Source: Clostridia bacterium (lineage in GTDB: Bacteria; Bacillota; Clostridia; Christensenellales; CAG-917). Taken from it: a stretch of DNA of 7,661 bases. The position numbers were made by a program, and so were the translations under genes. The notes beneath the pieces are model-generated. The model saw only the letters and a program-made list of their open reading frames with translations, had not been told where the DNA came from and made no database searches. The stretch spans positions 1 through 7,661 of the forward strand of contig CAAEDU010000014.1 of assembly GCA_900754695.1 (NCBI GenBank). The letters are read 5' to 3'. Positions within the stretch are counted from its first letter, which is position 1, and each line of letters opens with the position of its first letter. Shown here piece by piece: positions 1-6,027 of this stretch.

Positions 1-45
1 GCGGGCAAAGCCGTGACCTTCGGCGCAATATTATATTAAAAGTTA

Positions 46-136
46 GGGGTCGAGGGGCATAATGCCCCTCGCGGGGTCAAGGGGCAGAGCCCCTTGGGCA
101 TTAGTGCAGGGGCAGCGCCCCCGCGCTATCAGCGCG
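46..136. repeat. Row of GC-rich hairpins behind rsmA (tandem palindromic units)
   Basis: Four inverted repeats lie in a row. Arms 51-60/62-71 are a perfect 10-base match (CGAGGGGCAT). Arms 78-85/89-96 match over 8 bases (CAAGGGGC). Arms 109-113/117-121 match over 5 bases (GGGGC). Arms 122-127/131-136 match over 6 bases and span the rsmA stop codon. The first two are also direct repeats of one another: each begins GGGGTC, at 46 and 73, followed by RAGGGGCA and its complement. Read on the minus strand they follow rsmA, and the last stem is followed after about 9 bases by CTTTTAATAT. They may therefore end rsmA transcription or protect its 3' end, but there is no T-run directly after a stem. A dispersed palindromic element is an equally good reading. 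Bases 1-45 show no gene, only an AT-rich patch at 27-41. Confidence 0.75.
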
Positions 137-962
137 CCATTGCACCGGCGAGGCGGATGAAGTCGTCGAGGGAGAGGCGTTCGCCTCGGACGTCGGCGGG
201 GAAACCGCAGGCGGTGACGAGGTCGGTCGCCTGTTGCTTCGGGATGCCGAAGGAAGCGGCGAGGTTGTTGACGAGGGTCTTGCGGCGCATGGCGAAGGCA
301 GCGCGCACGAGCTTGCGCACGAGTTTTTCGTCCGCACCGTCCAGCCTGCCGGGAACGCGGTCTATGTGCACGACGGCGCTGTCGACATTGGGTGCGGGGC
401 GGAACATATGCCTGTCGACGATGCGGGTGACGGCGGCGTCGCCGAACACTTTTACGGCGAGTGTGACGGCGGCGTAATCCGCACTGCCGACCTCGGCGGT
501 GAGCCTGTCGGCGACCTCTTTCTGCACCATGACGGTGATGGAACTCACGGGAAGCGAGCTCTCCGCAAAACGCATGATGAGGGGTGTGGTGATGTAATAA
601 GGAAGGTTGGCGACCACCTTGAACTCGCCGCCGATCATCTCCCGGAGCTCGTCGTCCTTCATCTTCATGACGTCGCGGAAGACGACTTCGACATTCTCGA
701 CGCCTTTCAGGGAGATGTCGAGCACAGGGCGCAGCCTCTCGTCCACTTCAAAGGAAAAGACCTTTTTCGCACGGGCGGCGAGACGCGCGGTGAGGGTGCC
801 TGCGCCGGTGCCGATCTCCACCACCGTATCCTCGGCGGTGACGCCCGCGTCCGAGACGATGGCGTCGAGGAGATTGCCGTCAAAAATGAAATTCTGCCCG
901 AGAGCCTTGTTGAAACGGAACCCGGACGCGCGCAGGATGTCGGACAATTCGGAGTTTGCCAT
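129..962 (-). CDS. rsmA: 16S rRNA (adenine(1518)-N6/adenine(1519)-N6)-dimethyltransferase RsmA/KsgA
   Basis: This cytoplasmic enzyme of 277 residues uses S-adenosylmethionine to dimethylate two adjacent adenines in the 3'-terminal helix of 16S rRNA late in 30S assembly. Loss of the activity is the classical route to kasugamycin resistance. Visible family motifs are LGQNF (21-25), the SAM-binding loop VVEIGTGAGTLT (47-58), the acidic E72, D97 in FRDVMK, the catalytic NLPYYI (119-124), VQKEVADR (146-153), FRPAPNVDSAV (187-197) and FAMRRKTL (223-230) in the C-terminal helical domain. Length is normal for the family. The reading frame opens 15 codons earlier, but ATG at 962 is preferred: it is preceded by AGGAAGGGGAGGG at proper spacing, and the product starts just before the conserved N-terminus. 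It is the last gene of the metG-tatD cluster, 202 bases from the radical SAM gene, and may be translated or transcribed partly independently. All key residues are present. Confidence 0.97.
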   Translation of the reverse strand: MANSELSDILRASGFRFNKALGQNFIFDGNLLDAIVSDAGVTAEDTVVEIGTGAGTLTARLAARAKKVFSFEVDERLRPVLDISLKGVENVEVVFRDVMKMKDDELREMIGGEFKVVANLPYYITTPLIMRFAESSLPVSSITVMVQKEVADRLTAEVGSADYAAVTLAVKVFGDAAVTRIVDRHMFRPAPNVDSAVVHIDRVPGRLDGADEKLVRKLVRAAFAMRRKTLVNNLAASFGIPKQQATDLVTACGFPADVRGERLSLDDFIRLAGAMAR

Positions 963-1051
963 TTTTTCCCTCCCCTTCCTGTGCATAGCGCGGGACGCAT
1001 TGCACACATTAAGAGCGTACCGAAGACAAAACGTCGAAGTACAAAAGATGA

Positions 1052-1156
1052 GCGGATCTCATTCCGCCGCGACAAAGCAGAGGGACCTCAAAGAAACTTT
1101 CTTTCGACGCTTTCTCTGCTTCGGTCGACACAACGGGGAGCGGCAGATGCCGCTCC
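1052..1156 (-). other. Structured intergenic stretch between the radical SAM gene and rsmA
   Basis: Within the 202-base gap 963-1164 three inverted repeats follow each other. Arms 1137-1145/1148-1156 match perfectly over 9 bases (GGAGCGGCA). Arms 1075-1082/1114-1121 match over 8 bases (AAGCAGAG), extended by CGAC at 1070-1073 against GTCG at 1124-1127, and enclose a small palindrome at 1090-1104 (AAAGAAA and its complement). Arms 1052-1056/1063-1067 match over 5 bases and on the minus strand are followed by TCATCTTTTG. No reading frame of note and no clear sigma-A promoter were seen. Possible roles are partial termination, RNA processing or mRNA protection between the two genes. It does not match any riboswitch I recognise. 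Confidence 0.5.
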
Positions 1157-1164
1157 TTTCGCGT

Positions 1165-1779
1165 TCAGTCCTCGGAGCCCTCTTTGATCTCCGGACGGAC
1201 GCGGAACTCCGCGCCCACGCTCTCAGCGACCTTGCGGCAGGCCTCCACCTCTTTCTCGCCGATGACGTCGACCACGCTGACAACGGTCTCTATGCCCGCA
1301 TTGACGCAGTCCTCGACAAAGTCAAGCATGGCGCGGTAGCCCTCCTCGCCGTAGACGCTGTGACACACCGCCTGATATTTCTCCGCCGTGCTCGCGTTGA
1401 GGGAGACGGAGACGCAGTCGATGACGGGTGCCATGCGCTGCGCTGCGTCCGTGATGCCGTTGATGAGGTTCGCCTGCCCGTTGGTGTTGACGCGGGTCTT
1501 CACGCCGCGCTCCTTGAGCCATCCTGCCACTTCGATGAGCACGTCGAAAGCGCATGTGGGCTCGCCGAAACCGCAGAACACCGCGCTGCCGTAAGCGGAA
1601 AGATCGTACTTCCCGAGCTCCTCTTCCACCTCTTTCGCGGAAGGGTCGTGCTCCAGCCAAAGCCCGCTGCCGCCCATCCCGTCCTTGAAGTTGCGGACGC
1701 AGAAATCGCAGGAATTGGAGCAGGCGTTGGTCAGATTGATGTAGATGCCGCCGTTGAGTTCGTAAACACAGTTTTGCAT
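1165..1779 (-). CDS. TatD-linked radical SAM protein
   Basis: A small radical SAM enzyme of 204 residues. The cluster-binding motif C20-x3-C24-x2-C27 (NACSNSCDFC) lies near the N-terminus and would hold a [4Fe-4S] cluster that cleaves S-adenosylmethionine. GFGEPT (70-75) is the SAM-binding GGE-type motif, and NTNGQ (98-102) and SVSLNA (124-129) fit later strands of the partial TIM barrel. There is no C-terminal SPASM or other cysteine-rich extension, so it is a minimal core enzyme. The family is recognised by its position next to tatD in Clostridia and relatives; its substrate is not known. Here it lies 29 bases downstream of tatD on the same strand, so it is very likely co-transcribed. The ATG at 1779 has no strong ribosome binding site, so translation may be coupled to tatD. 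It takes the place where rnmV is usual. The family call is firm; the reaction is unknown. Confidence 0.92.
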   Translation of the reverse strand: MQNCVYELNGGIYINLTNACSNSCDFCVRNFKDGMGGSGLWLEHDPSAKEVEEELGKYDLSAYGSAVFCGFGEPTCAFDVLIEVAGWLKERGVKTRVNTNGQANLINGITDAAQRMAPVIDCVSVSLNASTAEKYQAVCHSVYGEEGYRAMLDFVEDCVNAGIETVVSVVDVIGEKEVEACRKVAESVGAEFRVRPEIKEGSED

Positions 1780-1808
1780 GATTATGACCGAAAAGCGCGT
1801 TTATGCGC

Positions 1809-2582
1809 TCATTTCATCCTATTGAACAATCGTTTTGCGTTGGTTGATGTGATGTCCTCCACTTCCTCGCGGGGGAGAGAGAGCACCTCGGAGACCTTGT
1901 CCGCAACAAGCGCGACGAAGCGCGGATAGTTGGTCCTGCCGCGGTACGGCACGGGGGTCATATACGGGCAATCCGTCTCGAGGAGCAGGCGGTCGCGCGG
2001 GACCACGGCGAGCGCCTCGACGTTCCGCCTCGCGTTCTTGAACGTGATCGCTCCGCCGAAGGAGAAGTAGGCATCGAAGCGGGAGAACTCCCTGACCATC
2101 TCCGCCGAGCCCGAGTAGCAATGCAGCAGCACGCCGTGGGAGAGAAGACCACGGCACTCCGTGAGGATGTCGAGGCAGTCGCCGTAGGCGTCCCTCACAT
2201 GCAGGCAGGCGGGCAAGCCGCATTCATCCGCCAGCGCGAGCTGCGCGCGGAAGACCTCTTTCTGCACTTCGCGGGGGCTGAGGTCGTAGAAATAGTCCAG
2301 CCCGATCTCCCCCACCGCGACCACCTTGGGATGCGCCGCGAGCGAGCGGAATTCGCGGAGAGTTTCCCCGTCCCACTTGTCCGCGTCGTGAGGGTGCACG
2401 CCGAGGGTGCACCACACTCTCTCGTGCGCCTCCGCGAGGGCGAGACCGGCAAGAGATGAGGCTCTGTCATAGCCCACGGTGACGATGTCCGAGAGCCCGT
2501 CGGCCGGCATGGACGCGATGATGTCCTCCGCCTCGGGCGCGAGCCGCTCGTCGGTGAGATGGCAATGAGTGTCGATGAGCAT
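1809..2582 (-). CDS. tatD: TatD family metal-dependent hydrolase (putative 3'-5' DNase/RNase)
   Basis: The protein has 257 residues with the amidohydrolase-type TIM barrel of the TatD/YcfH/YabD family. Metal ligands are all visible: H6 and H8 in DTHCHL, E92 in GEIGLDY, H128 in CLHVRD, H154 in LLHCYSGS and D204 in LETDCPY. Characterised relatives are divalent-metal-dependent exonucleases linked to DNA repair and to DNA breakdown; the cellular role of the Firmicutes copies is not settled. ATG at 2582 overlaps the metG stop by one base (TGATG) with GAGG about 9 bases upstream inside metG, which implies translational coupling. The open frame extends 26 codons upstream, but that stretch is a low-complexity Arg/Ala shadow of metG and is rejected. 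Neighbouring metG and the radical SAM gene match the usual clostridial setting. Confidence 0.97.
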   Translation of the reverse strand: MLIDTHCHLTDERLAPEAEDIIASMPADGLSDIVTVGYDRASSLAGLALAEAHERVWCTLGVHPHDADKWDGETLREFRSLAAHPKVVAVGEIGLDYFYDLSPREVQKEVFRAQLALADECGLPACLHVRDAYGDCLDILTECRGLLSHGVLLHCYSGSAEMVREFSRFDAYFSFGGAITFKNARRNVEALAVVPRDRLLLETDCPYMTPVPYRGRTNYPRFVALVADKVSEVLSLPREEVEDITSTNAKRLFNRMK

Positions 2583-4573
2583 CAGCAGACCTCGCTGCCC
2601 GCGGGCACGCGCTTCTCGGGCGCGACGAGCACGACGTCGCCGTCTGCGGACACCGCGCAAAGCAGCATGCCTTGGCTCTCTATGCCGCGGAGCTTGGCGG
2701 GTTTGAGGTTGGCGACCACCACCACCTGTTTGCCCACCATCTCCTCGGGAGTATAATATTTCGCGATGCCGCTCACGATGGTGCGCTGCTCGCTGCCGAG
2801 ATCGACGGTGAATTTGAGCAATTTATCCGCCTTCTCCACCTTCTCGGCGGTGAGGATGTGCCCCACCCTCAAAGACACGGACTTGAACCCTGCGATGTCG
2901 ATCATAGTTGCGGTGCCCTCGGGCGCTTCCGCCTTTGCGGGCTCCGCAGTCTGCGGCGCCTTTGCCGCCTCTGCCTTGGCGGTCTCTGCCGCCGCCTTTC
3001 TTTCCTCGTACATTTTTTCCGCCTTTTCCACCACTTCCGCGGTGTCGAACCTTTGGAAGAGGATCTCCGGTTTTTCCGCGACTTTGGTGCCGTCCGGGAG
3101 CAAGCCGAACTCGCCGAGTTTGTCGAACGCTCTGAGCTCCGTCCCGCACTCGCGGACGGCTTTTGCCGCCGCTTCGGGCATGGCGCACGCGAGCATGCTC
3201 GAGCCCATCACGATAGTCTCCGTGAGGTTATAAAGGACGGTGGCGAGACGCGCGCGCTTCGCCTCGTCGCGGGCGAGCACCCAGGGAGCCGTCTCGTCGA
3301 TATACTTGTTCGCCCTGCGGAACACGGACATGATCTCGCCGACGGCGTCCGCGACGCGGAACTCGTCCACAAGCTTTGCCACCTTCTTATATGCGCCCGT
3401 CGCGACGGCTTTCAGTTCCTCGTCCACGGGCTCCGCCGCGTGGAGGTCGGAGACCACGCCGCCGAAATATTTGTTGGACATCGCCACGGTGCGGTTGACG
3501 AGGTTGCCGTAGACATTGGCAAGTTCGCTGTTGACGGTGTCGGACACCAGCTCCCAGCTGATGAGCCCGTCGTTTTCGTAGGGCATGGCGGAGAGGAGAT
3601 AATATCTCAGCGCGTCCACCCCGAAGACGTCGGCGAGGTCGTCGGCATACAGGACGTTGCCTTTGGACTTTGACATCTTGCCTCCGTCCTGCAACAGCCA
3701 GGGATGCCCGTAGACGTGCTTGGGCAGAGGCTCGCCGAGCGCCATCAGGAAGATGGGCCAGTAGATGGTGTGGAAGCGCACGATGTCCTTGCCGATGACG
3801 TGGACGTCCGCGGGCCAGTATCTCTCATAATCCGCGCCGCTCTTGCCCTTGCTGTGATAGCCGAGACCGGTGATATAGTTGGTGAGCGCGTCCAGCCAGA
3901 CATAGACGACGTGTTTGGGGTCCGTCTTGACGGGGATGCCCCAGCTGAAAGTGGAGCGGGACACGCAAAGATCCTGCAAGCCGGGCTTCAGGAAGTTGTT
4001 GACCATCTCGTTGCGGCGGGAGACGGGCAGGATGAAATCGGGATGCTCCTCGTAATACTTCATCAGCCTGTCCGCATATTTGCTCATGCGGAAGAAATAA
4101 GCCTCCTCTTCCGCCTCGGTGACCTCTCTGCCGCAGTCGGGGCACTTGCCGTCCACGAGCTGGCTCTCCGTCCAGAAGGACTCGCAGGGCGTGCAGTAGA
4201 GCCCCTTATAGGAGCCTTTGTAGATGTCCCCCTGCGCGAGCAGACGGTCGAAGATCTTCTGCACTTCCTTCTCGTGATAGTCTTCCGTGGTGCGGATGAA
4301 CTTGTCGTAAGAAGAGTTCATGAGGTCCCATATCCTCCTGATCTCCGCCGCCACGTCGTCCACGAACTTTTGGGGAGTGACGCCCGCCGCCGCGGCTTTG
4401 AGCTCCACCTTCTCGCCGTGCTCGTCCGTGCCCGTCTGCAGACGGACGTCATAGCCCTGCGCGCGCCTGAACCGCGCGAGAAAATCCGCCAGCACGATCT
4501 CGTAGGTGTTGCCGATGTGGGGTTTGCCCGATGCGTATGCGATCGCCGTAGTGATGTAATACTTTTCTGCCAT
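2582..4573 (-). CDS. metG: Methionyl-tRNA synthetase with C-terminal tRNA-binding domain
   Basis: Class I aminoacyl-tRNA synthetase of 663 residues that charges tRNA-Met, both initiator and elongator, in the cytoplasm. The Rossmann fold carries PHIGN (18-22, the HIGH signature), GTDEHGEK (48-55) and KMSKS (299-303). A single zinc knuckle is formed by CTPC (127-130) and CPDC (144-147), as in the Thermus/Bacillus type. The anticodon-binding helical domain spans about 340-510. An Ala/Glu/Lys-rich linker (about 519-556) leads to an EMAPII/Trbp111-like tRNA-binding OB fold (557-663: FKSVSLRVGHI, ANLKPAKLRGIESQGMLL), which in related enzymes mediates dimerisation and extra tRNA binding. The start is supported by GGAGGAGAT just upstream of the ATG. 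It is the first gene of the metG-tatD-radical SAM-rsmA cluster and has its own promoter with a short leader of about 30 bases, so no T-box or SAM riboswitch fits in front of it. Confidence 0.99.
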   Translation of the reverse strand: MAEKYYITTAIAYASGKPHIGNTYEIVLADFLARFRRAQGYDVRLQTGTDEHGEKVELKAAAAGVTPQKFVDDVAAEIRRIWDLMNSSYDKFIRTTEDYHEKEVQKIFDRLLAQGDIYKGSYKGLYCTPCESFWTESQLVDGKCPDCGREVTEAEEEAYFFRMSKYADRLMKYYEEHPDFILPVSRRNEMVNNFLKPGLQDLCVSRSTFSWGIPVKTDPKHVVYVWLDALTNYITGLGYHSKGKSGADYERYWPADVHVIGKDIVRFHTIYWPIFLMALGEPLPKHVYGHPWLLQDGGKMSKSKGNVLYADDLADVFGVDALRYYLLSAMPYENDGLISWELVSDTVNSELANVYGNLVNRTVAMSNKYFGGVVSDLHAAEPVDEELKAVATGAYKKVAKLVDEFRVADAVGEIMSVFRRANKYIDETAPWVLARDEAKRARLATVLYNLTETIVMGSSMLACAMPEAAAKAVRECGTELRAFDKLGEFGLLPDGTKVAEKPEILFQRFDTAEVVEKAEKMYEERKAAAETAKAEAAKAPQTAEPAKAEAPEGTATMIDIAGFKSVSLRVGHILTAEKVEKADKLLKFTVDLGSEQRTIVSGIAKYYTPEEMVGKQVVVVANLKPAKLRGIESQGMLLCAVSADGDVVLVAPEKRVPAGSEVC

Positions 4574-4611
4574 ATCTCCTCCGTGAGGACGCTTTTCGCT
4601 GTCGGTTTGTA

Positions 4612-4640
4612 ATTATACAACTTAAACTCACATTTGTAAA
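4612..4640 (-). promoter_or_regulatory. Sigma-A promoter of metG
   Basis: On the minus strand TTTACA (4635-4640) is followed after exactly 17 bases by TATAAT (4612-4617). This is one base from the ideal -35 and a perfect -10. Transcription would start near 4605, giving an untranslated leader of about 31 bases that ends in the GGAGGAG ribosome binding site of metG. The AT-rich patch stands out from the GC-rich surroundings. Confidence 0.88.
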
Positions 4641-4732
4641 CGGAATAACACGTGCCGGTGATATGCGTGCCCGCGATATGGCGCACCCGCTCACGCCCGC
4701 ATATGCCGCGGCGGGCGGGAATAGAATGGGGT

Positions 4733-5314
4733 ATGAACATCGCGTTCACCGCGCTCACCCTCATCTCACTCGTCCTCATGACCTTCGCCGCGCCCTCGGA
4801 CGCTCTCCCCGCCATGACGGGCGGAGTGACGGACGCCGCCGTGCTCCTCCTCAAACTCACCGCCATATACGCGGTGTGGATCTCCGTGCTCAAAATGGCG
4901 GAACGCGCGGGGTTACAACGCGCCCTCTCCCGCCTGCTCCGCCCCGTCACCCGCCGCCTCTTCAGGGGAGAGAGCGAGAGAAGCTACGACCTCATCTCCG
5001 TCAACCTCGCGTCCAATATGCTCGGCATGGGCGGCGCGGGCACCCCCGCCGCGATAGACGCGATGGCGTCCATGTGCAGAGAGGAAGGCAAAGCCACCGA
5101 CAATATGCTCATGCTGCTCGTCATCAACGCGACGTCCATCCAGATCATCCCCACCACCGTCATCTCGCTGAGAGCGGCGGCGGGCAGCGCGGACGCAGCG
5201 TCCATCATCCTCCCCTCCCTCATCGCGACGACCTGCGCCACGGCGACGGGGATGGTGCTCTCCCGCATGGCGGCAAAGATGAGAGCGAAACTCGCCGCGC
5301 GGAAAAGCCGATGA
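4733..5314 (+). CDS. spmA: Spore maturation protein SpmA
   Basis: Integral membrane protein of 193 residues (Bacillus SpmA is about the same length) with the nucleoside-transporter 'gate' fold. Hydrophobic segments lie at about 1-20, 32-54, 124-146 and 156-176. The family core is visible as NLASNMLGMGGAGTPAAIDAM (91-111, between membrane spans) and NATSIQIIPTTVISLR (132-147). In Bacillus, SpmA and SpmB are needed for normal dehydration of the spore core and for heat resistance, and the pair is made in the mother cell; the transported substrate, if any, is unknown. ATG at 4733 is chosen because the upstream in-frame extension (from 4652) is Arg/Pro-rich and unlike the family, whose members start with a hydrophobic helix. 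The ribosome binding site is weak: GGGG lies directly before the ATG and GGCGGGA lies farther back. It overlaps spmB by four bases. dacB, the usual partner, is not adjacent. Confidence 0.94.
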   Translation: MNIAFTALTLISLVLMTFAAPSDALPAMTGGVTDAAVLLLKLTAIYAVWISVLKMAERAGLQRALSRLLRPVTRRLFRGESERSYDLISVNLASNMLGMGGAGTPAAIDAMASMCREEGKATDNMLMLLVINATSIQIIPTTVISLRAAAGSADAASIILPSLIATTCATATGMVLSRMAAKMRAKLAARKSR

Positions 5315-5817
5315 CGGTCTATCTCCTCCCCGTCATCCTCATCGCCGCCTTCGTCTGCGCCCTCATAAAGAGGGTGAACGTCTATGACTGCTTCCTGGAC
5401 GGCGCAAAGGAGAGCCTCTCTCTTGCGGTGAGCATATTCCCTTATCTTGCCGCCGTCTTCGTGTGCATAGGGCTGTTCCGCGCGAGCGGGCTCTCGGGCA
5501 TAGTCTCGGGATGGCTCTCCCGCCCCATGAGCGCGGTCGGGATCCCGCCCGAGATCTCGGAACTGGTGCTCTTGGTCCCCCTCTCAGGCAACGGCGCCAT
5601 AGCCGCCCTCGAGGACATCATCGCGCGGTACGGAGCGGACTCATACATCGCGCGGTGCGCCGCGACGATAACGGGTGCGTCGGAGACGATTTTTTACGTT
5701 TCGGCGGTTTATTTCTCAAAATGCAAGGTTAAACGCCTTTATTATGCAATTCCCGTCTCGCTGTTCTCCTCCTTCCTCGGCATGGTGATCGCCTGCGCTC
5801 TCTGCCGTGTGATGTGA
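5311..5817 (+). CDS. spmB: Spore maturation protein SpmB
   Basis: Membrane protein of 168 residues, slightly shorter than Bacillus SpmB, and the obligate partner of SpmA in spore core dehydration. Family motifs are VYDCFLDGAKES (24-35), PLSGNGAIAALEDI (90-103) and GASETIFYVSAVYF (122-135). Hydrophobic segments are at about 4-19, 39-58, 82-100 and 142-164. Its ATG overlaps the spmA stop as ATGA, so the two are translationally coupled, and no other start fits. The gene ends about 165 bases before a bidirectional terminator shared with the converging peptidase gene. A sporulation-sigma promoter is expected for the pair but could not be fixed in the sequence. Confidence 0.94.
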   Translation: MTVYLLPVILIAAFVCALIKRVNVYDCFLDGAKESLSLAVSIFPYLAAVFVCIGLFRASGLSGIVSGWLSRPMSAVGIPPEISELVLLVPLSGNGAIAALEDIIARYGADSYIARCAATITGASETIFYVSAVYFSKCKVKRLYYAIPVSLFSSFLGMVIACALCRVM

Positions 5818-5827
5818 CTTCACGCCT

Positions 5828-5925
5828 GTCCGAACGCCCGCAAAACGGCGCCGCTTTCGGCGCGTCCGAACGCCCCGGAAGGCGCCCCTGCCGACCATCG
5901 TTTGCATACGGGCTTGCACGCCCGT
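5828..5925. repeat. Short direct repeat and hairpins behind spmB
   Basis: The 12-base word GTCCGAACGCCC occurs at 5828-5839 and again at 5864-5875, 36 bases apart. Between and after the copies lie stems with arms 5848-5853/5858-5863 (GCGCCG, loop CTTT) and 5908-5913/5920-5925 (ACGGGC). The whole stretch 5818-5970 is cytosine-rich on the plus strand and shows no gene. It is part of the 3' untranslated region of spmB, or of the run-out of the converging peptidase gene. No function is assigned. Confidence 0.6.
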
Positions 5926-5970
5926 CCGCGCTCCTCCCCGCACGCCCTCTCCCGCGCCTGTCCACGCCGC

Positions 5971-6007
5971 GCAAAAGGAAAGGCGCTCCGTCGGGAGCGC
6001 CTTTTGC
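5971..6007. terminator. Bidirectional intrinsic terminator between spmB and the M28 peptidase gene
   Basis: Perfect 8-base arms 5982-5989/5994-6001 (GGCGCTCC and its complement) enclose the loop GTCG. The stem is followed by TTTT on the plus strand (6002-6005). On the minus strand it is followed by TTTCCTTTTGC. An outer pair GCAAAAG (5971-5977) and CTTTTGC (6001-6007) can compete or extend. It lies between two converging genes and would serve both; the T-runs are short but the stem is strong. Confidence 0.87.
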
Positions 6008-6027
6008 GTGATTGTGTTGCGGGAAGA

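Noticed and set aside
46..136. CRISPR array or tRNA in the repeated left edge
   Set aside because: The units are tandem palindromes without spacers of even length, and no cloverleaf or T-loop sequence is present.
963..1007. Longer N-terminus for RsmA from an ATG at 1007
   Set aside because: The extra 15 residues are not part of the family, and the strong ribosome binding site points to the ATG at 962.
1780..1808. Small stem AGCGC/GCGCT followed by TTTT between tatD and the radical SAM gene
   Set aside because: A five-base stem is too weak for a terminator, and the genes are clearly arranged for co-transcription.
607..1929. Plus-strand open frame of 440 codons across rsmA, the radical SAM gene and tatD
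   Set aside because: It runs antisense to three recognised genes and through a structured gap; the translation has no family features and is explained by codon bias of the opposite strand.
3704..4612. Plus-strand open frame of 302 codons opposite metG
   Set aside because: Antisense shadow of the MetRS catalytic domain, with no credible start signal or domain.
4660..4706. Possible sporulation-sigma promoter for spmA (three ATATG words at 4661, 4676 and 4701; CATATG as a -10)
   Set aside because: No pair of these words has the spacing expected for a sigma-E or sigma-K promoter (13-17 bases), so no promoter is called.
4652..4732. Longer N-terminus for SpmA from an ATG at 4652
   Set aside because: The extension is Arg/Pro-rich and polar, whereas the family starts with a hydrophobic helix exactly at the ATG at 4733.
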